64,000 nucleotides of DNA from Lysobacterales bacterium (GTDB taxonomy: Bacteria > Pseudomonadota > Gammaproteobacteria > Xanthomonadales > Ahniellaceae). The position numbers were made by a program, and so were the translations under genes. A model generated the notes under the pieces. It saw nothing but the letters and a program-made list of their open reading frames with translations. It was not told where the DNA came from and did no database searches. The stretch is from assembly GCA_016703225.1 (NCBI GenBank), contig JADJCM010000002.1, forward strand, positions 907,609 through 971,608, read 5' to 3'. Shown in pieces: positions 50,860 to 59,511 of the stretch (position 1 is the first letter of the stretch; the number at the start of each line of letters is the position of its first letter).

Positions 50860-52167
50860 TCATTGCTCGAACCCATCGGCAAGCAGCGTGTCGATCAGGC
50901 TGACCTCGGCATAGACAAAAACGTCGCTGACGTTGTTGGTGTCGAACAGAACCAGGTCGCTGGCCAGCGAGTCGAATGCGAACGCCCGCGCATCGGCGCT
51001 GATCGTCACGTTGCTGCCCGATGTGCCATTGCCGGGAATCGTGTTGGCCCAATCGCTGCCGCTGATCAGTTCCGGTGCAATCGCCGCAGTGTTCAGTGAC
51101 CAGACGAACGCCTGGTAGGGCAGCATCGCGCTGGTATTGCGGCATTGCGTGATCACCAGACCGGAGTCGGCGATGCGTGCGATATCGCACAGTCCCATGC
51201 CTGCCGCCGCAGGTACGGCGGTGGCCGTCGGCGCGCTCAGTCTTCTCGCCCAGAGTTGCGTGGCGCTGCCGCCACCGGCATTCGATCGAAACACGACACT
51301 GCTGCCGTCGGCGGAGATCGCCGCGTTGCCGGACCCACTGAGGTCGCTATTGCCAGGCCCGATGCTGACGCGGGTCGTCGTGCTGGCGCTGCGATCGCGC
51401 ACGTAGATGCGCTGCGAACCCGTGAATGCGCCGCTGACCAGATTGGTCGCCGTGGAGGCGAACGCCACGTAGCGTCCATCAAGGCTGATGGTCGGGGTCT
51501 CGCCGAACGCCCCACCATTGCCGCCGATGCCCGCACTGCTGATGTCGATGCGTTGCGTGCTGTCGTTGAGCAGATCGCGCAGGTAGACGCTGTTGCTGCT
51601 GTTGGCAGGTTCGCCGGCCACCAGGTTGGCCGCACTGGAAGTGAAGGCAACGAAGCGACCATCTCCGGAGATTCCGCCCATTTTGGAAAGCGTGGCCGGG
51701 GGCAGCGCGCTGCCAGCATCGAGGTTGACCAGCTCGAACTGACTGGTTTGCTGGTCGACCCGCACGATGTGCACGCCCGCGATGCCGCCGGTGTAGGTGG
51801 ACGATGTGGTTTCGAACGCCACATAGCGACCGTTTGCGGAGACGGCGGGTCTCTCGTTGCTGGTGCTCGAAGCCGACGCTTGACCACTCGGCGACCTGCT
51901 GGCGATGCTGATCGCACCGCTCGTCAGTGAATACGCCAAGACCTGGGCGCCGCCGGGCGCCGGCACCAGATTGCCGCCATTGGCCCGAAACACCAGTGTC
52001 TTGCCGTCGGCAGACAAAGCCGGCTGCGTCAATGCTCCGCTCGACTGGATGCCGCTGCCGCCCGGAATTGCGGGTTGACCTTCAATGCGGAAGAAGGCGA
52101 ATTGCTGGGCGCATGTCGCACTGCTGCAGGACATGAGAAGAACGACAGATGCAAGACATCGGGACAT
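50860..52167 (-). CDS. Secreted TolB-like propeller protein with DGFEQ tail
   Basis: 435 residues from the ATG at 52167 (GGAG ten bases upstream; a TTG 18 bases further upstream is less likely). The signal peptide ends near SSATCAQQ. The repeats are PALSADGKTLVFRAN, PAVSANGRYVAFETT, GGISGDGRFVAFTSS, PTISLDGRYVAFAST and AAISADGSSVVFRSN, the WD40/TolB-like blade pattern, about six blades. It ends DTLLADGFEQ. It lies between the kinase and the other exoprotein gene of cassette 3. A periplasmic or surface scaffold is likely. Confidence 0.88.
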   Translation of the reverse strand: MSRCLASVVLLMSCSSATCAQQFAFFRIEGQPAIPGGSGIQSSGALTQPALSADGKTLVFRANGGNLVPAPGGAQVLAYSLTSGAISIASRSPSGQASASSTSNERPAVSANGRYVAFETTSSTYTGGIAGVHIVRVDQQTSQFELVNLDAGSALPPATLSKMGGISGDGRFVAFTSSAANLVAGEPANSSNSVYLRDLLNDSTQRIDISSAGIGGNGGAFGETPTISLDGRYVAFASTATNLVSGAFTGSQRIYVRDRSASTTTRVSIGPGNSDLSGSGNAAISADGSSVVFRSNAGGGSATQLWARRLSAPTATAVPAAAGMGLCDIARIADSGLVITQCRNTSAMLPYQAFVWSLNTAAIAPELISGSDWANTIPGNGTSGSNVTISADARAFAFDSLASDLVLFDTNNVSDVFVYAEVSLIDTLLADGFEQ

Positions 52168-52276
52168 GGCGCAGCAACTCCGCAACGAGGTTGATTCCCG
52201 CTACGTCGTTCCATGCCGGCACCTATCATCTTCGTCGTAATGCGATCGTCGGCGCGCGAATGCTCTGGGCGTCGTG

Positions 52277-55072
52277 CTACAAGCCCAGCGTTTTTGCCAA
52301 GCGCTCGGCCCGCACGCGATCGACTTCCATCGCGGCGGAGGCACGACGCAGTGCGGTCAGCACGCCATTCAGTTGTGCCTTCGCTTGCGCTGGATCGCCG
52401 CGCAGCTTGCTGAGTTCGGCCTGGTCGGCGACCAGCTGCAAGTGGATGATGTGCTCGGGCGGAATACTGCCTTTGATCTCGACTGCGGCCTCCGCCAGCG
52501 CTTTGGCAGCGTCGTCGGGCTGGCGATCTTCGAGCGCGATCAAACCCAGAAGCCGCGCACCGCGTGCGCGCCACGGGTGAGGTGAGGCGAACTGCGCGAC
52601 AAAACTCTGCTGCGCCTGCTCCGCGAGTTGGTGCGCGCGCTTCGGGTCGTTGGCCAGCAGCGCAACGCGCGCGGCACGAAAGCGGGCGACCGCCACCGGC
52701 ACCGAGGTTTCGCCGAAGGCCTGGATGGCGCGCGCGATCACGTCGTCGAACAGCAGCAGACTTTCCTGCGCGCGCCCCGCAAATCCGAGGGTGCGCGCGT
52801 ACTGGCTTTCCACGGCAAGCCGGTCGGGCGCCAGCGGTGCGGAGCGTTGGCGGATCAGGCGCACCGCTTGCTCGCAGTTCAACAGTGCCGCCGCGTAGTC
52901 GCCCAGCCCGTTCTGTGCGTCGCAGACATTGTTGAGGAAGACGGTATCCATCTCGGGTTTGCGGTCGCTGGATTGGCGCATCAATTCGGCATAGGCCTGA
53001 TACGAGGTAATGGCGCGATCGAAGCGGCCGGCACTGGCCTGCAGCAAGCCGAGGTCGTTGATCAGATGCGCGCTCGCGAAGCCGCGGTCGCCGATCAGGC
53101 GCGTCTGTGCATCGATGGCGTCTTGCAGCGCGAGCTCTGCTTCGGCGAGTCGTCCCAGACTTTGCAGTGCGCGGGAACGCAGTTGCTGCGTCCATACCTG
53201 ACGCGAACGCTCGATGTTGGGGTTTGCAGCGATCTCGCGCGCCATGCGATCGGCGTAGGTCAGTGCTGCGGTAGCGTCTCCGGCCTGCGATGCCGAATCG
53301 GCCAGCGTGCCGAGCAGATTGATCAGCAAGATTGGCGCGTAACCCGTGCTGCGATCGGCCAATTGCAGGCCTTCTAGCCCATGCCGGTTGGCGCCTTCAA
53401 GATCGCCCTCGGCCTTGCGCACCTCGCTGAGCGCCCAGAGACTGGCGATGCGCGCCGGTTCGTCATTCGGTGCCCAGCGGTCACGCAGAGCCACCGCGGC
53501 TTCAGCAGCGACCCTCGCGTTTTTTGCATCGCCCTGCGCGAGATGGACCCCCATGCGCATCTCCTGCCGGAGTGCGAACTCCAGCGCTTCGCTGCGATCA
53601 CGTGGCGGCGCCGCGCCAAGCGCGATATCGAGCATGCGCAATGCGCCCTGATTGTCGCCAAGTTTGTAGTAGAGCTGGGCGAGCAATGCCGCGAAATCGT
53701 CACGCACGCCGGCGTCGGCTGGCGGCGACGATTGCAGTTGCCGTTCGCCGGCGTCCAGCAGATCTCTTGCCGTCATCATCTTGCCCAGGGTCTGGTCCGG
53801 GTCGCCGGCTTTGAAGATCGACGAGAGAAACTCGATCGCCTGGCGCGAGCGGTCGAGCTGTTTGCCTGCTTCCAGTGCCGAAGCTTCGGCTTGGACGCGT
53901 GCTTGCTGAGCCTGCTGCTCGGCGCTCACTGCGCGGTTGCGCTGTAACGCAAGCTGCCACACAAACAGCGCGCAGGCGACGACAGCCAGCAATGCCAAGC
54001 TGGTCGCGATGCGATGCCGCTGCAGGAATTTCCTCAGGCGGTAACTGAAGTCATCGCGTGCTGCGCGCAGCGGGCGCCCGTCGCGCCAGCGGCTCAGGTC
54101 GTCGCGAAAGGCTTCGATCGTGGCATAGCGCTGTGCGGGATCCTCCGCGGTTGCCTTGCGGATAAGACCAGCGAGATCTGCATCGATGGCCACCGGCAGC
54201 AGTTCCGCCGCACTCCGGACTGTGTCCGGGCGTTCGCCAGTGAGCAGTTCGCGCAGCAGTGTGCCGAGCGCAAACACGTCGCTAGCCGTGGTGATCGGTC
54301 TTCCGGCGATTTGCTCCGGGCTGGCGTAACCCGGTGTCCAGACGCGTGTGGAGGTGGCGTCTGCCGCTGCGTCGATGTCGATCAGTTTGGCGACACCAAA
54401 ATCGAGCAGTTTGGGCCGACCATCGCTACCGACCATGACGTTGGCGGGCTTGAGATCGCGGTGGATGACCAGGCGCTGATGCGCATGCGCGAGCGCCTGG
54501 GCGATCAGGTCGATCAGCTCGATGCGCGCGGGAAGGAGCAATGCGCGCCGCGCCGCGAAAGCGGTGACCAGCTCGCCTTCCACGAATTCCATGACGAAGT
54601 AGGGCTGGCCGTCGTCGGTTTCGCCGCCGTCGATGAGTCGACAGATACCGGGGTGATCCAGTTGCGCCAGTACCTGGCGCTCCTGCCGCAGCCGGCGTCG
54701 GCCATCCGCGGTGGGGAAGCCTCGCAACAGCTTGATCGCGACCTTTTGCTCGAAGTGACCATCGGCGCGCTCGCCAAGAAACACGGTGCCCATGCCGCCG
54801 GCCCCGATTTCGCCGAGGACCCGCCAAGGCCCGAATCGATCACCTGCGCGCGACGGGGCGAAGGTCTGCTTCGCGCAGCTCGATACGCTGGCATCCAATG
54901 CCTCATCAGCGATGGCGTCGGCGGCCAGCAGCTGGCCAAGCTCGATGCGTTCGACGTCGCTGATGGCCATTGCCGCAAGGGCTTGGCCGCGCTCTGCTTC
55001 CGGTAGCTCGACCAATTTTGCGAATCGCTCACACTGTGCATCGCGTCGCGCCGGGTTGCTGTCCGTGTTCAT
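52277..55072 (-). CDS. Transmembrane Ser/Thr kinase with TPR-like domain, cassette 3
   Basis: 931 residues; the ATG at 55072 overlaps the sigma stop (ATGA), as in cassette 1. Kinase domain about 80-330: IGAGGMGTVFLGE (~90), VAIKLLRG (~113), HRDLKPANVM (~203), LLDFGVAKLI (~223) and YASPEQI. One transmembrane helix (SLALLAVVACALFVWQLAL, about 355-376) precedes ~550 residues of TPR-like repeats. The overlap and order point to joint regulation with the sigma factor. Codon choice here looks less strongly GC-biased than in cassette 1, which may indicate a different origin. Confidence 0.93.
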   Translation of the reverse strand: MNTDSNPARRDAQCERFAKLVELPEAERGQALAAMAISDVERIELGQLLAADAIADEALDASVSSCAKQTFAPSRAGDRFGPWRVLGEIGAGGMGTVFLGERADGHFEQKVAIKLLRGFPTADGRRRLRQERQVLAQLDHPGICRLIDGGETDDGQPYFVMEFVEGELVTAFAARRALLLPARIELIDLIAQALAHAHQRLVIHRDLKPANVMVGSDGRPKLLDFGVAKLIDIDAAADATSTRVWTPGYASPEQIAGRPITTASDVFALGTLLRELLTGERPDTVRSAAELLPVAIDADLAGLIRKATAEDPAQRYATIEAFRDDLSRWRDGRPLRAARDDFSYRLRKFLQRHRIATSLALLAVVACALFVWQLALQRNRAVSAEQQAQQARVQAEASALEAGKQLDRSRQAIEFLSSIFKAGDPDQTLGKMMTARDLLDAGERQLQSSPPADAGVRDDFAALLAQLYYKLGDNQGALRMLDIALGAAPPRDRSEALEFALRQEMRMGVHLAQGDAKNARVAAEAAVALRDRWAPNDEPARIASLWALSEVRKAEGDLEGANRHGLEGLQLADRSTGYAPILLINLLGTLADSASQAGDATAALTYADRMAREIAANPNIERSRQVWTQQLRSRALQSLGRLAEAELALQDAIDAQTRLIGDRGFASAHLINDLGLLQASAGRFDRAITSYQAYAELMRQSSDRKPEMDTVFLNNVCDAQNGLGDYAAALLNCEQAVRLIRQRSAPLAPDRLAVESQYARTLGFAGRAQESLLLFDDVIARAIQAFGETSVPVAVARFRAARVALLANDPKRAHQLAEQAQQSFVAQFASPHPWRARGARLLGLIALEDRQPDDAAKALAEAAVEIKGSIPPEHIIHLQLVADQAELSKLRGDPAQAKAQLNGVLTALRRASAAMEVDRVRAERLAKTLGL

Positions 55073-55647
55073 GCTTCCAGTGCTCGCTTGAGCCATGCGC
55101 GTCCGAAGCGCAGGTCGCGATCAATCGTCGGCACCGACAGACCCAATGCGCTGGCTACTTCGCTGCGCTCCAGTCCGCCGAAGTAGCTGAGCTCGATGAC
55201 CTGGGCGCTGCGTGGATCGCGCAGGATCAACTTCTCGATGGCTTCGTTCAGACGAAGGAGGTTGTCATCCTCGGAAATCGCCACGTTCTCGGCAGCGGAA
55301 AGCGCTTCTGGAACCACGCCGCCACCGCGCTTTTGCCGCTGTCGGCGTCGCGCGGCATCGACCAGGAGCTGACGAGTGGCCTGGGCAATCACGTTGTAGA
55401 AGTGGCGGCGGTCTTCCCAGTCGGCCTGTTCGCCCAGTAGTCGTATCAATGCCTCATGCGCCAGATCGGTGGCAGACAGCGTGCCTCCGGGGTGTTGGCG
55501 AATGGCGCCGCGGGCAATGGCGCGCACCTGGTCGTAGACCAATTCCACCAGTTGTTCACGGGCGGCGTCGTCACCGTTCTGCCAACGGCGCAGCAATTGC
55601 GTAATTTCTGCCTTGGCGCCGAGCCGACTGGTGCTGGAGGATCGCAT
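55069..55647 (-). CDS. ECF-type sigma factor, cassette 3
   Basis: 192 residues from the ATG at 55647. Region 2: EQLVELVYDQVRAIARGAI and ATDLAHEALIRLLGE; region 4: VIELSYFGGLERSEVASALG and SVPTIDRDLRFGRAWL. Same group as the other two. It heads a four-gene minus-strand unit (sigma, kinase, TolB-like and delta-60-like exoproteins). It diverges from cphB with a 185-base gap. Confidence 0.92.
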   Translation of the reverse strand: MRSSSTSRLGAKAEITQLLRRWQNGDDAAREQLVELVYDQVRAIARGAIRQHPGGTLSATDLAHEALIRLLGEQADWEDRRHFYNVIAQATRQLLVDAARRRQRQKRGGGVVPEALSAAENVAISEDDNLLRLNEAIEKLILRDPRSAQVIELSYFGGLERSEVASALGLSVPTIDRDLRFGRAWLKRALEA

Positions 55648-55832
55648 GCTGCGCTGGCTGCTGTTCCGGGTGCATGGGGAAATATAGTGGTCGCCCGTTG
55701 TGAAGGTAAAGGCGCGGTTGCAGGAGGGCGAACGGGGCTTTCGATGCAGCGCGATGTCGGCCACGCGAAGGGTGAGCGGAATGTGGTGCCCGTGCTAAGT
55801 TCCAGCCCATTGTCGTCCGAGGAAAATGCCGT

Positions 55833-56675
55833 ATGTGTCCAGCGAAAGTCCCCGAAGGTGCCGAACGTGGATGGATCATTCCGATCGGTGGCGCCGAGGA
55901 GAAAACCGACGGGCCGGAAATCCTGTCGCGCTTTGTCGAACTCTGCGGTGGAGCACAGGCTGACATCGTGGTGATTCCGACTGCGAGCCGGATGAAGGAC
56001 ACCGGCGCCAGGTACGAGAAGCTGTTCCGCGAACTCGGTGCCGCACGCGCCGACGCGATGGACTTCGATACCCGCCGCGATGCCCACGAGCAAAGCCGCC
56101 TCGATCGCCTCGACGCCGCGACCGGCGTGTTCTTCACCGGTGGCAACCAGCTGCGGTTGGCCACGATCATCGGCGGCACGCCGATCGCGAAGCGCATTCG
56201 CACCCGCAATGCCGAAGGCGTGCATATCGCCGGCACCAGCGCCGGCGCCAGCTTCCTGAGCGAACACATGATCGCGTTCGGCGACGAGGGCGGCTCGGCC
56301 ATCGCCGGTTCGGTGCGACTGGCGCCGGGTTTGGGCCTGACCAACCGCTTCGTGATCGACCAGCACTTTCGCCAGCGCGACCGCCTCGGTCGCCTGGTCA
56401 CCTCGCTCGCGTACAACCCGTTTGCGGTCGGCATCGGCCTTGACGAGGACACCGCGGCCTTCATTGCTCCCGACAACACGCTCGAGGTATCGGGTTCCGG
56501 CGGCGTCACCATCGTCGATGCGGCGGAACTGGAGTTCTCGTCGATGGACCTGGTCGACGAAGGCCAGCCGGTCTGCCTGCTCGGGCTCAAGCTGCACATG
56601 CTCACGCGTGGTGCGACCTTCAACCTGCACACGCGCCGCGCCAGCGCCGGTTCGCTGATCCGTTCCAAGGAATAA
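55833..56675 (+). CDS. cphB: Cyanophycinase
   Basis: 280 residues. Serine peptidase of the S51-like class that cuts cyanophycin (poly-Asp with Arg side chains) into beta-Asp-Arg dipeptides. The nucleophile Ser is in AGTSAGAS (about 135), with the N-terminal IIPIGGAEEK, FFTGGNQLRL and the VIDQHFRQRDRLGRL stretch typical of CphB. No signal peptide, so cytoplasmic. The start has GAGGAAAA upstream. It lies 21 bases before cphA. Confidence 0.96.
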   Translation: MCPAKVPEGAERGWIIPIGGAEEKTDGPEILSRFVELCGGAQADIVVIPTASRMKDTGARYEKLFRELGAARADAMDFDTRRDAHEQSRLDRLDAATGVFFTGGNQLRLATIIGGTPIAKRIRTRNAEGVHIAGTSAGASFLSEHMIAFGDEGGSAIAGSVRLAPGLGLTNRFVIDQHFRQRDRLGRLVTSLAYNPFAVGIGLDEDTAAFIAPDNTLEVSGSGGVTIVDAAELEFSSMDLVDEGQPVCLLGLKLHMLTRGATFNLHTRRASAGSLIRSKE

Positions 56676-56696
56676 GTCCCACGGGGGAGTTTCACG

Positions 56697-59498
56697 ATGC
56701 GCATTCTCGATCGTTCGGTGTATGTCGGCCCTTCGCTGTATGCGCATTTCCCGGTGATCCGGCTCGAGCTCGATCTCGGCGCGCTCGAGGCGTGGCCGAC
56801 CGCGAAGCTCGGCGCGGGTTATGTCGATGCGCTGGTGCAGGCCTTGCCCGGGCTCGCCGAACACGGTTGTTCCTATCGCGAACCGGGCGGCTTCATCCGT
56901 CGCATGAAGGAAGGCGAGGGCACCTGGCTCGGCCATGTGCTCGAACACGTCGCGATTGAACTGCAGAACTGCGCCGGTGAAGACGTGACTTTCGGCAAGA
57001 CGCGCAGCATCGATGGCCGACCCGGCGTGTACACGGTGGTCTACGAATACGCGCAGCGCGAGGAAGGCATCGAGGCCGGCGAACTCGCGCTGAAACTGCT
57101 GAACTCGCTGTTGCCGGATGACCTGCGCGATCGCGAGACCACGCCCGATGACTGGCACTGGGCAGACGCCCGCGACGAGTTCATCCGGTATGCGCAACGG
57201 CGTGCGCTCGGGCCGTCGACGATGTCGCTGGTGCGCGCGGCCGAAGCGCGCAACATCCCCTGGCTGCGCCTGAACGAGCAATCGCTGGTGCAACTCGGGC
57301 ACGGCAAGTACCAGCAACGCATCCAGGCGACGGTAACCGGCAAGACGCCGCACATCGCGGTCGAACTCGCGTCCGACAAGGAAGAGACCAACAAGATCCT
57401 CGGCTCGCTCGGCTTGCCGGTGCCACGCCAGGAACTGGTGCAGAGCGAGACCGGTGCCATCCGCGCCGCGCGTCGCATCGGCTTTCCGGTGGTGACCAAA
57501 CCCTACAACGGCAATCATGGTCGCGGCATCTCGATTGGCCTGCGCAGCGACGAGGAGGTCGCCGAAGGCTTCGCGAAGGCCAAGGAGATCTCGCGTTCGG
57601 TCATTGTCGAGACCTTCCTCGAGGGCGACGACCATCGCCTGCTGGTGGTCAACGGCGAGCTGGTCGCGGCAACCCGGCGCACGCCCGGTCACGTCGTCGG
57701 CGACGGCCAGCACACGATCGCGCAACTGGTCGACATCGTGAACCAGGACCCGCGCCGCGGCATCGGCCACGAGAAGGTGCTGACGCGCCTGGTGCTCGAC
57801 GCCCAGGCCGAGATGATGATGACGCGCGCCGGCGTCACTGCCGAATCGGTGCCCGAGGTCGGGCGCGTGATCTACCTGCGCTCGACCGCCAACCTGTCCA
57901 CCGGCGGTACCGCGACCGATGTCACCGACATCATCCACCCCGACAACCGCGACATGGCTGTGCGTGCGATCCGTGCCATCGGCCTCGATGTCGGCGGGGT
58001 TGATTTCCTGTCGACCAACATCGCCGAGAGTTATCGCGCCATCGGCGGCGGCATCTGCGAGGTCAATGCCGCGCCCGGCTTCCGGATGCATGTCGCGCCC
58101 TCGGAAGGCACACCGCGTGATGTCGCCGCACCGGTCATCGACATGCTGTTCCCGCAGGGCACGCCATCACGCGTGCCGATCGCGGCGATCACCGGCACCA
58201 ATGGCAAGACCACCACTTCGCGCATGCTCGCGCACATCGCCAAGATGGCCGGCTACACACCGGGCCTGACCACCACCGACGGCGTCTACATCGACGGCCA
58301 GCGCACGGTCGAGGGCGACATGACCGGGCCGGTGTCGGCGCGCATGGTGTTGTCCGATCCGCAGATCGATCTCGCCGTGCTGGAGACCGCGCGCGGCGGC
58401 CTGGTGCGTGCTGGCCTCGGCGTGCGCGAAGTCAATGTCGGTGCGGTGCTGAACGTGCAGTCCGACCATCTCGGCCTCAAGGGCATCGACACCCTCGAGC
58501 AGCTGGCCGAGGTCAAGCGCATCGTCGTCGAGGTGGCGCAGGACTGCGCGGTGCTGAATGCCGACGACCCGAACGTGGTGCGCATGAGCGCGTACACCGA
58601 CGCCAAGTCGCTGTGTTACGTCACTCTCAACCCGAGCCACGCCCTGGTGCGCGAGCACATCCGTGCCGGCGGCCGCGCCTGCGCGCTCGAGGCCGGCGTC
58701 AACGGCCAGATGATCACGCTGTACGACAAGGGCAGCCATATCCCACTGCTGTGGACGCATCTTGTGCCGGCGACCCTGGAAGGACGCGCGATGCACAACG
58801 TGCAGAACGCCATGTTCGCGGCGGCGATGGCGTTCGCGCTTGGCATCAAGCTCGACGCCATCCGCCAGGGCCTGCGTACCTTCGACACCACCTTCTTCCA
58901 GGCGCCAGGCCGGATGAACGTGTTCAACGAGCATCCGTTCAAGGTGCTGTTCGATTATGGCCACAACGCGCATGCGGTGGCGGCGATGGCCGATCTCGCG
59001 CAACGGCTCGAGGTGCCTGGTCGGCGCATCGTCGTGCTGGCCGGGCCCGGTGACCGTCGCGACGAGGACATCCGCGCGATCGCCGATGCCGTCGCCGGCC
59101 GTTTCGATCATTACATCTGCCGGCGCGATGACACGCTGCGCGGTCGCGAAGCCGATGAAGTGCCGAAAATGCTGGCGGCGCAGTTGCGCAGTCATGGCGT
59201 TGGCGATGCCGCGATCACCTTGATCCCCGACGAGCAGGAAGCGATCGGCCACGCGCTCAAGCAGGGCCGGCACGGAGACCTGCTACTGATCTTCGCGGAC
59301 GCGTTGGTGCGATCGTGGAAGCAGGTGATCTATTTCCGCCCGGAAGGCACGAGTCCGCCGGCACGCACGCCGGCGCCCGCGGCGGCGAACAAGCCCGAGG
59401 ACCAGCCGGCGCTTGCCGACGAGGCCGTGCTCGCGAGTTTCGATGGTCTGGTGCGCGACGAGCGCGGCGTGCGTTTCAGCCGCGACGCCGAAGACTGA
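56697..59498 (+). CDS. cphA: Cyanophycin synthetase
   Basis: 933 residues; GGGGGAG sits just before the ATG. It makes the nitrogen reserve polymer cyanophycin from Asp, Arg and ATP. Order: N-terminal domain (about 1-160), ATP-grasp domain that adds Asp (VVTKPYNGNHGRGISIG, FLEGDDHRLLVV), and from about 490 a Mur-ligase-like domain that adds Arg, with P-loop ITGTNGKTTTSRM and the later DYGHNAHAV. Length is in the normal range. Together with cphB it allows storage and release of nitrogen. Confidence 0.97.
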   Translation: MRILDRSVYVGPSLYAHFPVIRLELDLGALEAWPTAKLGAGYVDALVQALPGLAEHGCSYREPGGFIRRMKEGEGTWLGHVLEHVAIELQNCAGEDVTFGKTRSIDGRPGVYTVVYEYAQREEGIEAGELALKLLNSLLPDDLRDRETTPDDWHWADARDEFIRYAQRRALGPSTMSLVRAAEARNIPWLRLNEQSLVQLGHGKYQQRIQATVTGKTPHIAVELASDKEETNKILGSLGLPVPRQELVQSETGAIRAARRIGFPVVTKPYNGNHGRGISIGLRSDEEVAEGFAKAKEISRSVIVETFLEGDDHRLLVVNGELVAATRRTPGHVVGDGQHTIAQLVDIVNQDPRRGIGHEKVLTRLVLDAQAEMMMTRAGVTAESVPEVGRVIYLRSTANLSTGGTATDVTDIIHPDNRDMAVRAIRAIGLDVGGVDFLSTNIAESYRAIGGGICEVNAAPGFRMHVAPSEGTPRDVAAPVIDMLFPQGTPSRVPIAAITGTNGKTTTSRMLAHIAKMAGYTPGLTTTDGVYIDGQRTVEGDMTGPVSARMVLSDPQIDLAVLETARGGLVRAGLGVREVNVGAVLNVQSDHLGLKGIDTLEQLAEVKRIVVEVAQDCAVLNADDPNVVRMSAYTDAKSLCYVTLNPSHALVREHIRAGGRACALEAGVNGQMITLYDKGSHIPLLWTHLVPATLEGRAMHNVQNAMFAAAMAFALGIKLDAIRQGLRTFDTTFFQAPGRMNVFNEHPFKVLFDYGHNAHAVAAMADLAQRLEVPGRRIVVLAGPGDRRDEDIRAIADAVAGRFDHYICRRDDTLRGREADEVPKMLAAQLRSHGVGDAAITLIPDEQEAIGHALKQGRHGDLLLIFADALVRSWKQVIYFRPEGTSPPARTPAPAAANKPEDQPALADEAVLASFDGLVRDERGVRFSRDAED

Positions 59499-59511
59499 GA
59501 CGGCCGCGGCG

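Noticed and set aside
55446..58091. 881-codon minus-strand frame over cphB and cphA
   Set aside because: Shadow frame; conserved motifs are all in the plus-strand genes.
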